NCBI GenBank assembly: GCA_002425765.1
Contig: DIMW01000011.1
Location: 79,450 to 143,449, forward strand
Reading direction: 5' to 3'
Length of the DNA: 64,000 nucleotides
DNA from: Spirochaetaceae bacterium UBA5556
GTDB lineage: Bacteria > Spirochaetota > Spirochaetia > Treponematales > Rectinemataceae
In this document: positions 1-7,772 of the stretch, piece by piece
How positions within the stretch are numbered: the first letter of the stretch is position 1
Layout of the letters: the number at the start of each line of letters is the position of its first letter
The notes under the pieces: generated by a model
Seen by the model: the letters and a program-made list of their open reading frames with translations, nothing else
The model's database searches: none
What the model was told of the DNA's origin: nothing
Made by a program: the position numbers and the translations under genes

Positions 1-328
1 GCCAGTATTCTTCTTCGGCTTCCGTGCACACGAGAAAGCGCGGCACGATACCCGCGTCGAGCGCTCTTTCGATGGCGATGCGCCCTTCCAGCACCATGAG
101 TCCCTGTGCGGCCAGGTTTTTCCCCTTCAGTTTTGTGAGGAGCCCGAGATCGGGCTCGGCGAGAATAACCTCACTCCCAGAGGCCGCATTGCCTTCGGAA
201 GTGCCGGGCCGTCCGGGCGCGGCGCCCTGGCTGGGCTCGGCAGAGAGGTTAGGCACCGCGGCATCAGGGTCGCGGCCCGCGTCCGCGCTCAAATGTTCCC
301 GCCGCGCCCCGCCGTCCGATTCACTCAA
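1..328 (-). CDS. RNA methyltransferase, SpoU/TrmH type, N-terminal part (cut by window edge)
   Basis: The reverse strand carries an open frame that runs off base 1. Its last 30 or so visible residues (LEGRIAIERALDAG, then PRFLVCTEAEEEYW) resemble the substrate-binding N-terminal domain of SpoU-family RNA 2'-O-methyltransferases, which begins with a G-x-x-x-I-x-x-A-L motif. There is no early ATG. I chose a TTG that overlaps the end of the pyruvate kinase gene and has GTGGAGA just upstream; another TTG at 291 or so is possible. The first 60 residues are Ala/Gly/Pro-rich and low-complexity, so the true start could be further in. The catalytic SPOUT knot lies outside the window, so the family call is tentative. 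Confidence 0.5.
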   Translation of the reverse strand, partial: MSESDGGARREHLSADAGRDPDAAVPNLSAEPSQGAAPGRPGTSEGNAASGSEVILAEPDLGLLTKLKGKNLAAQGLMVLEGRIAIERALDAGIVPRFLVCTEAEEEYW

Positions 329-1781
329 TCGTCTCCACCCGTATCATATTGGTCGTCCCCTGATGCGCGAGCGGCAGGCCGGCGACGATCACGACGCGGT
401 CGCCGCGCTTCAAGAGCGCCTTGTGCTTGCAGATCGATATCGCCTCATTGACCACGGCGTCGAGGCGCGTCCCTTTCCCGGAATGAATCAGGGGCATGAC
501 GCCCCAGTTGATCGCCATCTGGTGGTACAGGCGCTCGTTCGCCAGGAAGGCGTAGATGGGCATGCGAGGCCGCAGCCGCGACAGAAGCCGCGCCGCGTGC
601 CCGGTCTCGGTCAGCACGATGAGCGCCTTCGCGTCGCAGCGGTACGCGACGGAGACGGCGTTGTACGACATGATGGCGGGGACATCGCCGTTCTGGACTT
701 CCGGCGGAACGTCGTGGTGAAAGTCGAGGTAGTCGAATTCTTTCTCGACGGCCTCGATGACGGTGCGCATCATGCGGACGACCTGGACGGGATACTTGCC
801 GATCGCGGTTTCGCCGGAGAGCATCGCCGCGCTGGTGGAATCGAAGCAGGCGTTCGCGACATCGGAAACCTCGGCGCGGGTCGGCATGGGGTTCTCCATC
901 ATCGATTCCATCATCTGCGTCGCGGTGATCACGGGCTTCGCGGCCAGATAGCATTTGCGGATGATCTGCTTCTGCGCTATGGGAACATTCTCGATGGACA
1001 TCTCGACGCCCATGTCGCCGCGCGCGACCATGATGCCGTCGGCCGCCATTATGATCTCGTCGATATTTTCGAGACCCCGCGCGGACTCGATTTTGGCGAT
1101 CAGCTTGATGAAGGAGCTCTTGCCCTGCGACAGCGCGGTGCGCTGGACAAGGCGCTTGACCTCCTCGACATCGGTTTCGCAGCGGACAAAGGAGAGCGCG
1201 ATATAGTCGATATCCTGCTCGACCGCCCAGCCGATATCGGCGATGTCCTTGTCGGACAGAAAGGGAATGGGGTAATCGACGCCCGGCAGCGTGAGGTGAG
1301 CCTTCGGCCTCAAGGTCCCTTCGTTCTCCACCGCCACCACGATGCCTTTGGAGACTTTGCGGACGACTTTCCCCGTGAAGTACCCGTCCATCAGGATGGC
1401 TTTTTGCCCAATCGCGCAGATACGGTCGATGTCCGGCAGATTGGTGTAGACCTGCATGGGCTTCTTCGCGGCGAGCTTCTCGATGCCGGCGGGATCGGCG
1501 CTCTCGATGGTGAGTTCCGCACCCGGCTGTATCGCGAGCTGTTCGGCGTATCCGTAGAGGCGCACCGCCGGTCCCTTGATGTCCGCCATAATCGCGACAG
1601 GGCGGTCGAGCGCCCTGCGGGCTTCGCGGATCATCGCCACGTCCTGATTGGCTTCGTCATAGGTCTTGTGGGAAAAATTGAGCCTGAAGACGTCGACGCC
1701 TTCACGTATGAGCTCTCTGATTGTCGCGGGATTTGAACAGGCAGGGCCCGTGGTCGCGACGATCTTCGTTCTTTTTTCCAT
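321..1781 (-). CDS. pyk: pyruvate kinase
   Basis: Converts phosphoenolpyruvate and ADP to pyruvate and ATP in the last step of glycolysis, in the cytoplasm. The 486-residue length is normal for the family. It opens with RTKIVATTGPA and the RLNFSH block, has ADIKGPAVRL for the substrate/ADP site, the signature IKLIAKIES with the catalytic Lys, MVARGDMGVE for metal binding, TQMMESM and the SGETAIGKYP loop. The C-terminal domain, about residues 350-480, is the usual allosteric one. Start ATG is preceded by CAAGGAG at good spacing. It is followed by an overlapping RNA methyltransferase gene on the same strand. Confidence 0.97.
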   Translation of the reverse strand: MEKRTKIVATTGPACSNPATIRELIREGVDVFRLNFSHKTYDEANQDVAMIREARRALDRPVAIMADIKGPAVRLYGYAEQLAIQPGAELTIESADPAGIEKLAAKKPMQVYTNLPDIDRICAIGQKAILMDGYFTGKVVRKVSKGIVVAVENEGTLRPKAHLTLPGVDYPIPFLSDKDIADIGWAVEQDIDYIALSFVRCETDVEEVKRLVQRTALSQGKSSFIKLIAKIESARGLENIDEIIMAADGIMVARGDMGVEMSIENVPIAQKQIIRKCYLAAKPVITATQMMESMMENPMPTRAEVSDVANACFDSTSAAMLSGETAIGKYPVQVVRMMRTVIEAVEKEFDYLDFHHDVPPEVQNGDVPAIMSYNAVSVAYRCDAKALIVLTETGHAARLLSRLRPRMPIYAFLANERLYHQMAINWGVMPLIHSGKGTRLDAVVNEAISICKHKALLKRGDRVVIVAGLPLAHQGTTNMIRVETIE

Positions 1782-1933
1782 CGGGATGCTCCTTGGGGCT
1801 TTCCGAAAACCACCCTCAAACGCCGCCTATCATACTTCAAAGAGGAGCATCGTTTCGAGGCCCGGCAGTAAAGGCCTTCCGTAGACGCTTCGTCGCACAT
1901 AGGTGCCCGGCGCCGTCGGTGTACCTGTCAGCC

Positions 1934-2404
1934 TTAGAACAGCAGCCTCTTTATCAGCGCTGGCTCGAGTCTGAACGGCGAACCCCTCCCCTGGCAGAAA
2001 TGGTGCACCCTCAGCATATGCACCGAAAGCTCGCTGTAAATCAGCATGCCCTCGCCCTCGACGCAGGATTCGAGAGGAACATCCGCCGGGCTCACCGACA
2101 CCGCGTTCTTGTGGAAAAAACCATCGCCCCAGGGACAGGGCAGCATGCCCCGGGCATCGCCGGACTGCACAAGGAGTTCGCCGACCGTGATCGGTTCGCC
2201 CAATCCTGCCTCACCCCTGCGCTGCAGTTCCTCCAGCGTATCAGCGACCATGTCGAAATCGAGTCCAAGCTCATCAAAGAAAATCCCGTCCTCCTCGATA
2301 ATGCGTTCGGGGCTCCGGTCATCATCGCCCAAGAATCCCACGGCGGTGATGACACCGGGTAGCATCTTCTGAAAGGCCTGTTTGTCGGCCGGTGACTGTT
2401 TCAT
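1934..2404 (-). CDS. conserved hypothetical protein at the end of the nqr operon
   Basis: A 156-residue soluble-looking acidic protein that I do not recognise. It has no signal peptide or membrane segment. An acidic middle (FFDELGLDFDMVADTLEEL) is followed by a Gly/Pro/Cys stretch (LPCPWGDGFFHKN) and a C-terminal block with HHFCQGRGSPFRLEP that looks conserved rather than random. The ATG sits 16 bases after the nqrF stop with AAGGAGG upstream, so it is very likely the last gene of the nqr transcript and may have a role linked to that complex. Three cysteines (in PCP, ESC and HFC contexts) could matter for redox or metal binding, but that is speculation. Confidence 0.75.
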   Translation of the reverse strand: MKQSPADKQAFQKMLPGVITAVGFLGDDDRSPERIIEEDGIFFDELGLDFDMVADTLEELQRRGEAGLGEPITVGELLVQSGDARGMLPCPWGDGFFHKNAVSVSPADVPLESCVEGEGMLIYSELSVHMLRVHHFCQGRGSPFRLEPALIKRLLF

Positions 2405-2419
2405 CCATTCCTCCTTGGC

Positions 2420-3541
2420 TCAGGCGAATTTGTCATAGTAAATCTTGTCCTCGGTGATGCCGTTCTTCTTCATCACGTTGACGCAGGCGTTGATCATGCC
2501 CGGGGAACCGCAGAGATAGCCTTCCCAGCCTTTGTCGTTCTTCTGCACCTTTGTCTGGAGATAACGGTCGAGGACGTCGGTGATGAGGCCGGTGTCACCC
2601 TGCCAGTGCTCCTCCGGACTCGGCTCGGAGAGCGCGGCGACAAGGTGGAAGCGCGGCCATTTCGCCTGGAGCTCGCGCAGATCGTCGAGATAGAACATGT
2701 CCTTGCTCGTGCGGGCACCGAAAAAGTACCATATATCTTTTTCGGGGAAGGCGCCCGTCTCGTGGAGGCTGTGGAAGATGCTCTTGAACGGAGCCATGCC
2801 CGAGCCTCCCGCCACGCAGATCATCGCCGCGGGCGTGTCATGCACCCTGAATTCACCAAAGGGTCCCACAAGCTCGATCGCTTCGCCTTCTTTCAGGAAC
2901 TTGTGGACATAGGTGGTCGCGATGCCGCCGGGAACAAGACGGATGAGGAGCTCGACGTGCTTGCTGTCGGAAGGTGCCGACGACATCGAGTAGGCGCGCT
3001 GCACGCTCTCCTTGATCTCGCCGTAGGGCGGGACGACGAGCTGCACGTACTGCCCCGAGACGAATTCGATTTCCCCGTCATCGAGCGAAAAGAGCACTTC
3101 CTTGATGTCGTGCGTGAGATCGCGGATCTTCTCGACGTGGGATTTGTATTTCTTTATGCTGAAGAGCTCGCGCGGGAGTTCGATGTCGAGACTCTTGCGC
3201 ACCTTGACCTGACAGGCGAGGTGGATGTTGCTCTCGATCTCCTTTTGGGACATGAAAGGCATTTCCGTGGGAAGATGGGGCCCGACGTCGGAGACGATCT
3301 TGCACTTGCACGCGCCGCAGGTCCCGCGCCCGCCGCAGGCCGAGGGCACGAAGATGTCCTCCGCCGCGAGCGTGCCGAGCAGGGGCGAGCCGCCCTTTAC
3401 CTGAAGTTTCTTCTCCCCGCCGTTGATGGATATCTCGACCTCCCCGTAATTGTTGAGAAGTTTGTCGAGCACGGCGATGATGAGCGCGAGCACCGTGGAG
3501 ATACCGGCCACCGTCAGGGGACCGACCAGAATTGGATTCAT
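2420..3541 (-). CDS. nqrF: NADH:quinone oxidoreductase (Na+-translocating type), subunit F
   Basis: Electron-input subunit that takes electrons from NADH through FAD and a 2Fe-2S centre into the membrane complex. One N-terminal membrane helix (residues 5-25) is followed by a ferredoxin domain with CGGRGTCGACKC and a fourth Cys in HLACQV, which gives the four 2Fe-2S ligands. The FAD site has RAYSMSSAP, and the NAD site has AGGSGMAPFKSIF and LCGSPGM. The 373 residues are a little shorter than typical NqrF (about 405). The start has GAGGAGG upstream. It lies ten bases after nqrE and is the last redox subunit of the operon. Confidence 0.93.
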   Translation of the reverse strand: MNPILVGPLTVAGISTVLALIIAVLDKLLNNYGEVEISINGGEKKLQVKGGSPLLGTLAAEDIFVPSACGGRGTCGACKCKIVSDVGPHLPTEMPFMSQKEIESNIHLACQVKVRKSLDIELPRELFSIKKYKSHVEKIRDLTHDIKEVLFSLDDGEIEFVSGQYVQLVVPPYGEIKESVQRAYSMSSAPSDSKHVELLIRLVPGGIATTYVHKFLKEGEAIELVGPFGEFRVHDTPAAMICVAGGSGMAPFKSIFHSLHETGAFPEKDIWYFFGARTSKDMFYLDDLRELQAKWPRFHLVAALSEPSPEEHWQGDTGLITDVLDRYLQTKVQKNDKGWEGYLCGSPGMINACVNVMKKNGITEDKIYYDKFA

Positions 3542-3551
3542 CGCCGCCTCC

Positions 3552-4154
3552 TCACTGTACCGCGATCATGCCGGAGAATCCGACAAACGCCATCGCCATG
3601 AAGCCGATGGTGATGAGGGTGATGCCCGTGCCCTTCAGCCCCGCCGGTATGGCGTTGTTCGAATCGAGTTTCCTGCGGATCGAGGCCAGCAGCATGATCG
3701 CCAACCACCAGCCCGCCCCCGAGCCGAAGCCGAATATCACCGCCTGCGGGAAGTTGTACTTGCGGATCTGCATGAAGAGAATCACGCCGAGCACCGCGCA
3801 GTTCACCGTGATGAGCGGCAGGAAGATGCCGAGCGCCATATACAGTGCCGGCGAAAAGCGGTCGATGATCATCTCGAGCATCTGCACCACGCCCGCGATC
3901 ACGATGATGAAAATGATGAACGAAAGGTACTCGATTCCGAGCGGTTCTATGATGTAGCGCAGCACCACCCAGCAGACCGCCGCGGTGATGCCGATGACGA
4001 GCGTCACCGCGATCCCGAGGCCCATCGAGCTCTTGAAGTCCTTCGAGATCGAAATGAATGAGCATGTGCCGAGGAAATTCGCGAGGAGGATATTGCTCGT
4101 CAGGATGCTCGCCAAGAAGAGAGAGAGTAAACCAACATTCGGTGCGTCTGTCAT
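3552..4154 (-). CDS. nqrE: NQR/RNF complex subunit E (RnfA-like), integral membrane
   Basis: A 200-residue protein with six predicted membrane helices, one of the two related NqrD/NqrE (RnfE/RnfA) subunits that form the central membrane core and hold an iron-sulfur centre between half-helices. Visible family features are SNILLANFLGTCSFISIS near the N-terminus and VNCAVLGV in the middle; each holds a Cys at the positions where the family binds iron. GSGAGWWLAI is also typical. The start is ATG with GGAGG upstream. It is encoded between nqrD and nqrF. Confidence 0.93.
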   Translation of the reverse strand: MTDAPNVGLLSLFLASILTSNILLANFLGTCSFISISKDFKSSMGLGIAVTLVIGITAAVCWVVLRYIIEPLGIEYLSFIIFIIVIAGVVQMLEMIIDRFSPALYMALGIFLPLITVNCAVLGVILFMQIRKYNFPQAVIFGFGSGAGWWLAIMLLASIRRKLDSNNAIPAGLKGTGITLITIGFMAMAFVGFSGMIAVQ

Positions 4155-4169
4155 GCCATGCCTCCTTCC

Positions 4170-4829
4170 TCAGCTCTTCTGCGGCGCGGGGGCACCCGGA
4201 GCGCCAGCCGGGGCAGCGGCGCCTTTCTTGGCGGCCTCCGCCTTCGCCTTGTAGTTGTTCGCGATCCACAGGGCGATCGCGACCAGGAAAAACGCGCTCG
4301 GCGCCATCACCATGATGGTCCAGGGCGTGAACCCGTCGCCGACGATCTTGAACCCGAACAGACTGCCGAATCCCAGGAACTCGCGGATCACCGCGATCAC
4401 CAGCAGCACCCAGCCATAACCGAATCCGTTCGCGAGCCCGTCCAGGAACGCGAGGCCCGGAGGATTCGAGGCCGCGAAGGCTTCCGCCCGCCCCATCAGG
4501 ATGCAGTTCGTGATGATGAGGCCGACGTACGGCCCCAGCTGCTTCGATATGGTCGGCGCGTACGCCCTCAGCACGATATCGATGATGATGACGTAGAACG
4601 ACAGCACCAAGACCTGTACGATCATACGCACTTTGCGCGGTATGAGCTCGCGCAGCGCGCTTAAGGTCAAGCTCCCCATGGAGGTGGCAAAAGTCACCCC
4701 GAGCACCATGATGAGCGTATTCCGAAGATTGTTCGTGACGGCGAGGGTGGAACAGATGCCCAGCACCTGCACGAAAATCGGATTGTTGTACCAGAGACCG
4801 TCCTTAAAGACTTTGCTTGAGGCACTCAC
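4170..4829 (-). CDS. nqrD: NQR/RNF complex subunit D (RnfE-like), integral membrane
   Basis: Partner of NqrE in the membrane core, with six predicted helices. LGICSTLAVTNNLRNTL and LIITNCILMGRAEAFA carry the conserved Cys residues of the family. The start is a GTG overlapping the nqrC stop (GTGA), with TAGGAGG upstream. The C-terminus carries a tail of about 25 residues rich in Ala, Pro, Gly and Lys after the last helix, which standard NqrD/RnfE proteins do not usually have. NqrB in this operon has a similar tail. Confidence 0.92.
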   Translation of the reverse strand: MSASSKVFKDGLWYNNPIFVQVLGICSTLAVTNNLRNTLIMVLGVTFATSMGSLTLSALRELIPRKVRMIVQVLVLSFYVIIIDIVLRAYAPTISKQLGPYVGLIITNCILMGRAEAFAASNPPGLAFLDGLANGFGYGWVLLVIAVIREFLGFGSLFGFKIVGDGFTPWTIMVMAPSAFFLVAIALWIANNYKAKAEAAKKGAAAPAGAPGAPAPQKS

Positions 4830-5452
4830 AGTGTTCCTCCTATCTGGCGGGCAAGCGCCAATTCCTTGTTGACGAGGGCCTTTACGAAATCGCTGGTCCG
4901 GCTCGCGCCGGTGATGGCGTCGACGGTGCCGTCAGTCGGGTCCAAATTGCCTTTTCCCGAACCCTGCGCAAACGCGATCGTTCCGTCGGGAAGTGTCTGT
5001 TTCCCCTTGAACTGAGCCGAAAACCACGGCTCAGTGATACGCCCGCCAAGGCCCGGCGTCTCCTGTTGATCGACGATCTCAAAACCCCGGACGATCGTGC
5101 CCTTGGGATCGGTCGCGAGCACCGCGGTTATGGGACCCCACAGTCCGGGCATGGTGAGTTTGATCGCGACGTAGGTCTGACCGTCGATGGTGGCGATGTA
5201 CGCGGTCGCTTTATCCATACTCTTTTCGGTGATGGACTGGGTATATTTCGAATCGATTTCGCCCACCGGCGTCGTACCGTCCGCGAGGCCGAAGGCCTTG
5301 AGGACGGCCAGCTGCGATTCGAGCTTTTTGTTGGCGTTCACTCTGGAGAGTGTCACCTGATTGGCGATCGCCAAGACTACCACGAACACGACGCAGACCA
5401 CAAAGGTGAATACAGCCGCGTAGATGATTGAGTTTCTGTTCGGTTTCATCAT
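4826..5452 (-). CDS. nqrC: NQR/RNF complex subunit C (RnfG-like) with covalent FMN site
   Basis: A 208-residue membrane-anchored, outward-facing flavoprotein. The N-terminal helix (residues 8-30) is followed by an FMN-binding domain with GRITEPWFSAQFKGK and the flavinylation region TVDAITGASRTS. In most homologues the FMN is attached to Thr in (S/T)GAT by the ApbE enzyme; here that residue is Ser. The gene is shorter than typical NqrC (about 260) and closer to RnfG in size. It overlaps nqrB and nqrD by ATGA/GTGA junctions, which indicates translational coupling. Confidence 0.9.
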   Translation of the reverse strand: MMKPNRNSIIYAAVFTFVVCVVFVVVLAIANQVTLSRVNANKKLESQLAVLKAFGLADGTTPVGEIDSKYTQSITEKSMDKATAYIATIDGQTYVAIKLTMPGLWGPITAVLATDPKGTIVRGFEIVDQQETPGLGGRITEPWFSAQFKGKQTLPDGTIAFAQGSGKGNLDPTDGTVDAITGASRTSDFVKALVNKELALARQIGGTL

Positions 5453-6432
5453 GCGCCTCCTTTCGTCTGCGGCGCGGCGGGCTGGGCGGGCGGTTTGGAC
5501 GCGTCGGAACCGGCCGGTTTTTGGGCAGGCGCCGGAGCCTTCTTTTTAAAGGAATCGACCGCGATGTCGATGAGATTGGCGAAGGTATTCCCGAACAGAA
5601 TCGCGAAGCTCGTGCCCTCCGGAAAGGCGGAGAAAGTGCGGATTATCACCGCGGTCGCGCCGATGAGCGCTCCATAGATGAGATGGGACGGCTGCCGCTT
5701 CGGTGCCGAGACCGGGTCCGTCGCCATAAAGACCGACATATACAGGAAAGAGCCGGCCAGAAGGCTCTCCATCGGCAGGGCCTTCGGAGCGCCGGTCGCG
5801 AGGATGATGAGGTTCGTAGCTGCGCCGCCGGCCAGCGTCGCGAGCATGATCCGCCAGCTCGCGGTCTTCGTCAGGATGAGGTACACCCCTGCCAGCACGA
5901 TGAGCAGCGTCATACTCTCGCCCATGGCGCCGGGCCGCAGGCCGAATAGCAGGTTCGTTATCGGCACGGCGGTATGCGCCCTCATCTGCGCGAGCGGAGT
6001 GGCCGAAGAAAGCACATCGACCGCCCCTATTCCAAAGTTACCGAAACTGGTGTAGGCCCGCGAAAGCACGATCGCGAAGCTGATGTAGACAAAGGCGCGC
6101 CCCGCGATCGCCGGGTTGAAAATGTTGCGTCCGAACCCGCCGTAGACGCCCTTGGCCATCGCCACCGCGAAGATGATACCGACCGCCAGAATCCAGAGCG
6201 GCGTCGCGGGCGGCCATGCCAGCGTGTACAGCGCGCAGGTCACCAGCACGGCCTCGCTCACCTTGCCCTGGCGCTTGCGCTCGAACAGCCATTCGGTGGC
6301 AATCCCGCAGACAAACACCACCACGGCCGCGGCGATCACGCGGAGGCCATACATCCACAACGAAAACAGATATATCGGCGCAAGCGCGATGAGCACCTTG
6401 CGCATCATGGGTTGTTTGAGGAATTTTATCAC
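5449..6432 (-). CDS. nqrB: NQR/RNF complex subunit B (RnfD-like), integral membrane flavoprotein
   Basis: First gene of the operon. A 327-residue membrane protein with about nine to ten helices. It contains GVYGGFGRNIFNPAIAGRAF and the covalent-FMN region DVLSSATPLA, where the Thr of SAT is the likely attachment site, plus FMATDPVSAP near the C-terminus. It lacks the extra N-terminal segment of true NqrB (about 410 residues) and matches RnfD better in length. The start is GTG with a strong AAGGAGGGG site. The last 35 residues are Ala/Pro/Lys-rich. The quinone-site subunit NqrA, normally encoded just upstream, is absent; a metal regulator gene lies there instead. Confidence 0.92.
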   Translation of the reverse strand: MIKFLKQPMMRKVLIALAPIYLFSLWMYGLRVIAAAVVVFVCGIATEWLFERKRQGKVSEAVLVTCALYTLAWPPATPLWILAVGIIFAVAMAKGVYGGFGRNIFNPAIAGRAFVYISFAIVLSRAYTSFGNFGIGAVDVLSSATPLAQMRAHTAVPITNLLFGLRPGAMGESMTLLIVLAGVYLILTKTASWRIMLATLAGGAATNLIILATGAPKALPMESLLAGSFLYMSVFMATDPVSAPKRQPSHLIYGALIGATAVIIRTFSAFPEGTSFAILFGNTFANLIDIAVDSFKKKAPAPAQKPAGSDASKPPAQPAAPQTKGGA

Positions 6433-6517
6433 GCGCCCCTCCTTACTTCATGTCAATCCTAATACAACAAAGAGAAGTTTTGTAGAGGCAATATTAAGAG
6501 ATTTGAATAAATAAATG

Positions 6518-6898
6518 CTACATTTTCCGCCGGCACTCCGGACAGATGCCGGTCGCGTAGAATGTATGGGAAGTGATCGCCAGGCCCTTCTCCAGGCTCA
6601 TCTGCGCGACGAGGTCGTCGAAGCGACAGAGCCCGAGGTCCGTAAAACGGTGGCATCGCTCGCAGTGGAACCAGTGCCGGTGCTCTTCCGAATGCAGCAC
6701 ATAGTAGCGCTCCGTGCCGTGTTCGGCACAGTGAAGTATAAAAGAATCGAGGCGGCCTTTTTCCTCAAGATAATGCAGCGCTCTGTAAACCGTCGCGGGG
6801 TCGTAATCGCTCTGAAATTTTTCGCAGAGCTGGCGCGCCGATACCGGTTCTTTCGCCTGAGTGATGGCCTCCAGCACATGTGTCCGCGCCTTCGTCAT
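6518..6898 (-). CDS. zur: Fur-family metal-dependent repressor, zinc type likely
   Basis: A 126-residue repressor of the Fur family. The winged helix spans residues 1-75 (SARQLCEKFQ, DPATVYRALHYLEEKG). The metal and dimer domain has HSEEHRHWFHCERCHRF and a second pair CPEC near the C-terminus, giving the two CxxC pairs of the structural zinc site. It is the last gene of the znuA-znuC-znuB run, 13 bases after znuB. Position in a metal uptake operon, together with the paired palindromes ahead of znuA, suggests it represses its own operon when metal is plentiful. Zur is more likely than Fur or PerR from context, but metal choice cannot be read from sequence. Confidence 0.85.
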   Translation of the reverse strand: MTKARTHVLEAITQAKEPVSARQLCEKFQSDYDPATVYRALHYLEEKGRLDSFILHCAEHGTERYYVLHSEEHRHWFHCERCHRFTDLGLCRFDDLVAQMSLEKGLAITSHTFYATGICPECRRKM

Positions 6899-6911
6899 GG
6901 TCGATTCCCTG

Positions 6912-7772
6912 TCACGATTTCGCGAGACGGCGGCCGGCGAACACCTTCCCCGCGGAAAACGCGATGAAGACGGCGCCCGACAGAAGTACGATCACCGCTC
7001 CCGCCGGCAGATCGAAGTGCCACGAGGCCACGAGGCCCGAGACCGAAAAAACAAGCGACAGGAGCGTGGCGTTCACCATCATCCCCGCCAGATTGCGAGA
7101 AAAATATCCCGCGGTACCGGCCGGTAGGGTGAGCATCGCGATGACCATCACGATCCCGACAAATGTCTGAAGCAGCACGATCGCTACCGCAATGACGAGG
7201 AGCAACACAAGGTATACCGTCGTCACCGGCACGCCTTTTGTCGCGGCGAATTCCTCGTCAAACGACGCCGCCTCGATATGCCGGTAATATCGCACCACGA
7301 GCAGAAGCACGACGACATCGAGCGCCGCAAGCAGATACAGATCCTGTTTCGTCACCAGCAGAATATTGCCGAAGAGATAGCTCATCGGGTCGGCATAGCC
7401 GGGAGTTTTCGCCAAAAACACCACGCCGAGGCTCATGCCGACCGCCCACAGCGCATTGATCACCGTGTCCTCACGCTGCTTCGCCTTGAGCGACACGAGG
7501 CTGATCAGGAACGCAGCAAAAATCGCGAATACAAGCGCCCCCAGCATCGGACTAACCCACTTCGGCGCGCCCCGCGAAGCCAGAAAAAGCGCGAGCCCGA
7601 TACCACCCAATACCGTATGCGAAATCGCGCCGGCAAGCCCCGCGATCCGCCGCACCGTCACCAGCGAGCCCAGAACCCCGAACAAAAACGCCGCGAGAAC
7701 GCTGCCGATCAGGGCATTGCGCACGAAAGGAACCGCCGGGTTCGCCAAAGCCTGCAAAAATCCGTTCATCAC
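6912..7772 (-). CDS. znuB: zinc/manganese-type ABC transporter permease
   Basis: A 286-residue membrane protein of the ABC-3 family (ZnuB, MntB, TroC). It has eight or nine predicted helices. The signature region GSLVTVRRIAGLAGAISHTVLGGIGLAL contains the conserved SH-G motif contacting the ATPase. It overlaps znuC by ATGA, so it is translationally coupled. It moves a divalent metal delivered by the periplasmic ZnuA-like protein into the cytoplasm. Confidence 0.92.
   Translation of the reverse strand: MMNGFLQALANPAVPFVRNALIGSVLAAFLFGVLGSLVTVRRIAGLAGAISHTVLGGIGLALFLASRGAPKWVSPMLGALVFAIFAAFLISLVSLKAKQREDTVINALWAVGMSLGVVFLAKTPGYADPMSYLFGNILLVTKQDLYLLAALDVVVLLLVVRYYRHIEAASFDEEFAATKGVPVTTVYLVLLLVIAVAIVLLQTFVGIVMVIAMLTLPAGTAGYFSRNLAGMMVNATLLSLVFSVSGLVASWHFDLPAGAVIVLLSGAVFIAFSAGKVFAGRRLAKS

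Noticed and set aside
24..1736. Long plus-strand open frame opposite pyk
   Set aside because: It is a GC-rich shadow of pyruvate kinase; its translation is Arg/His/Asp-rich with no domain.
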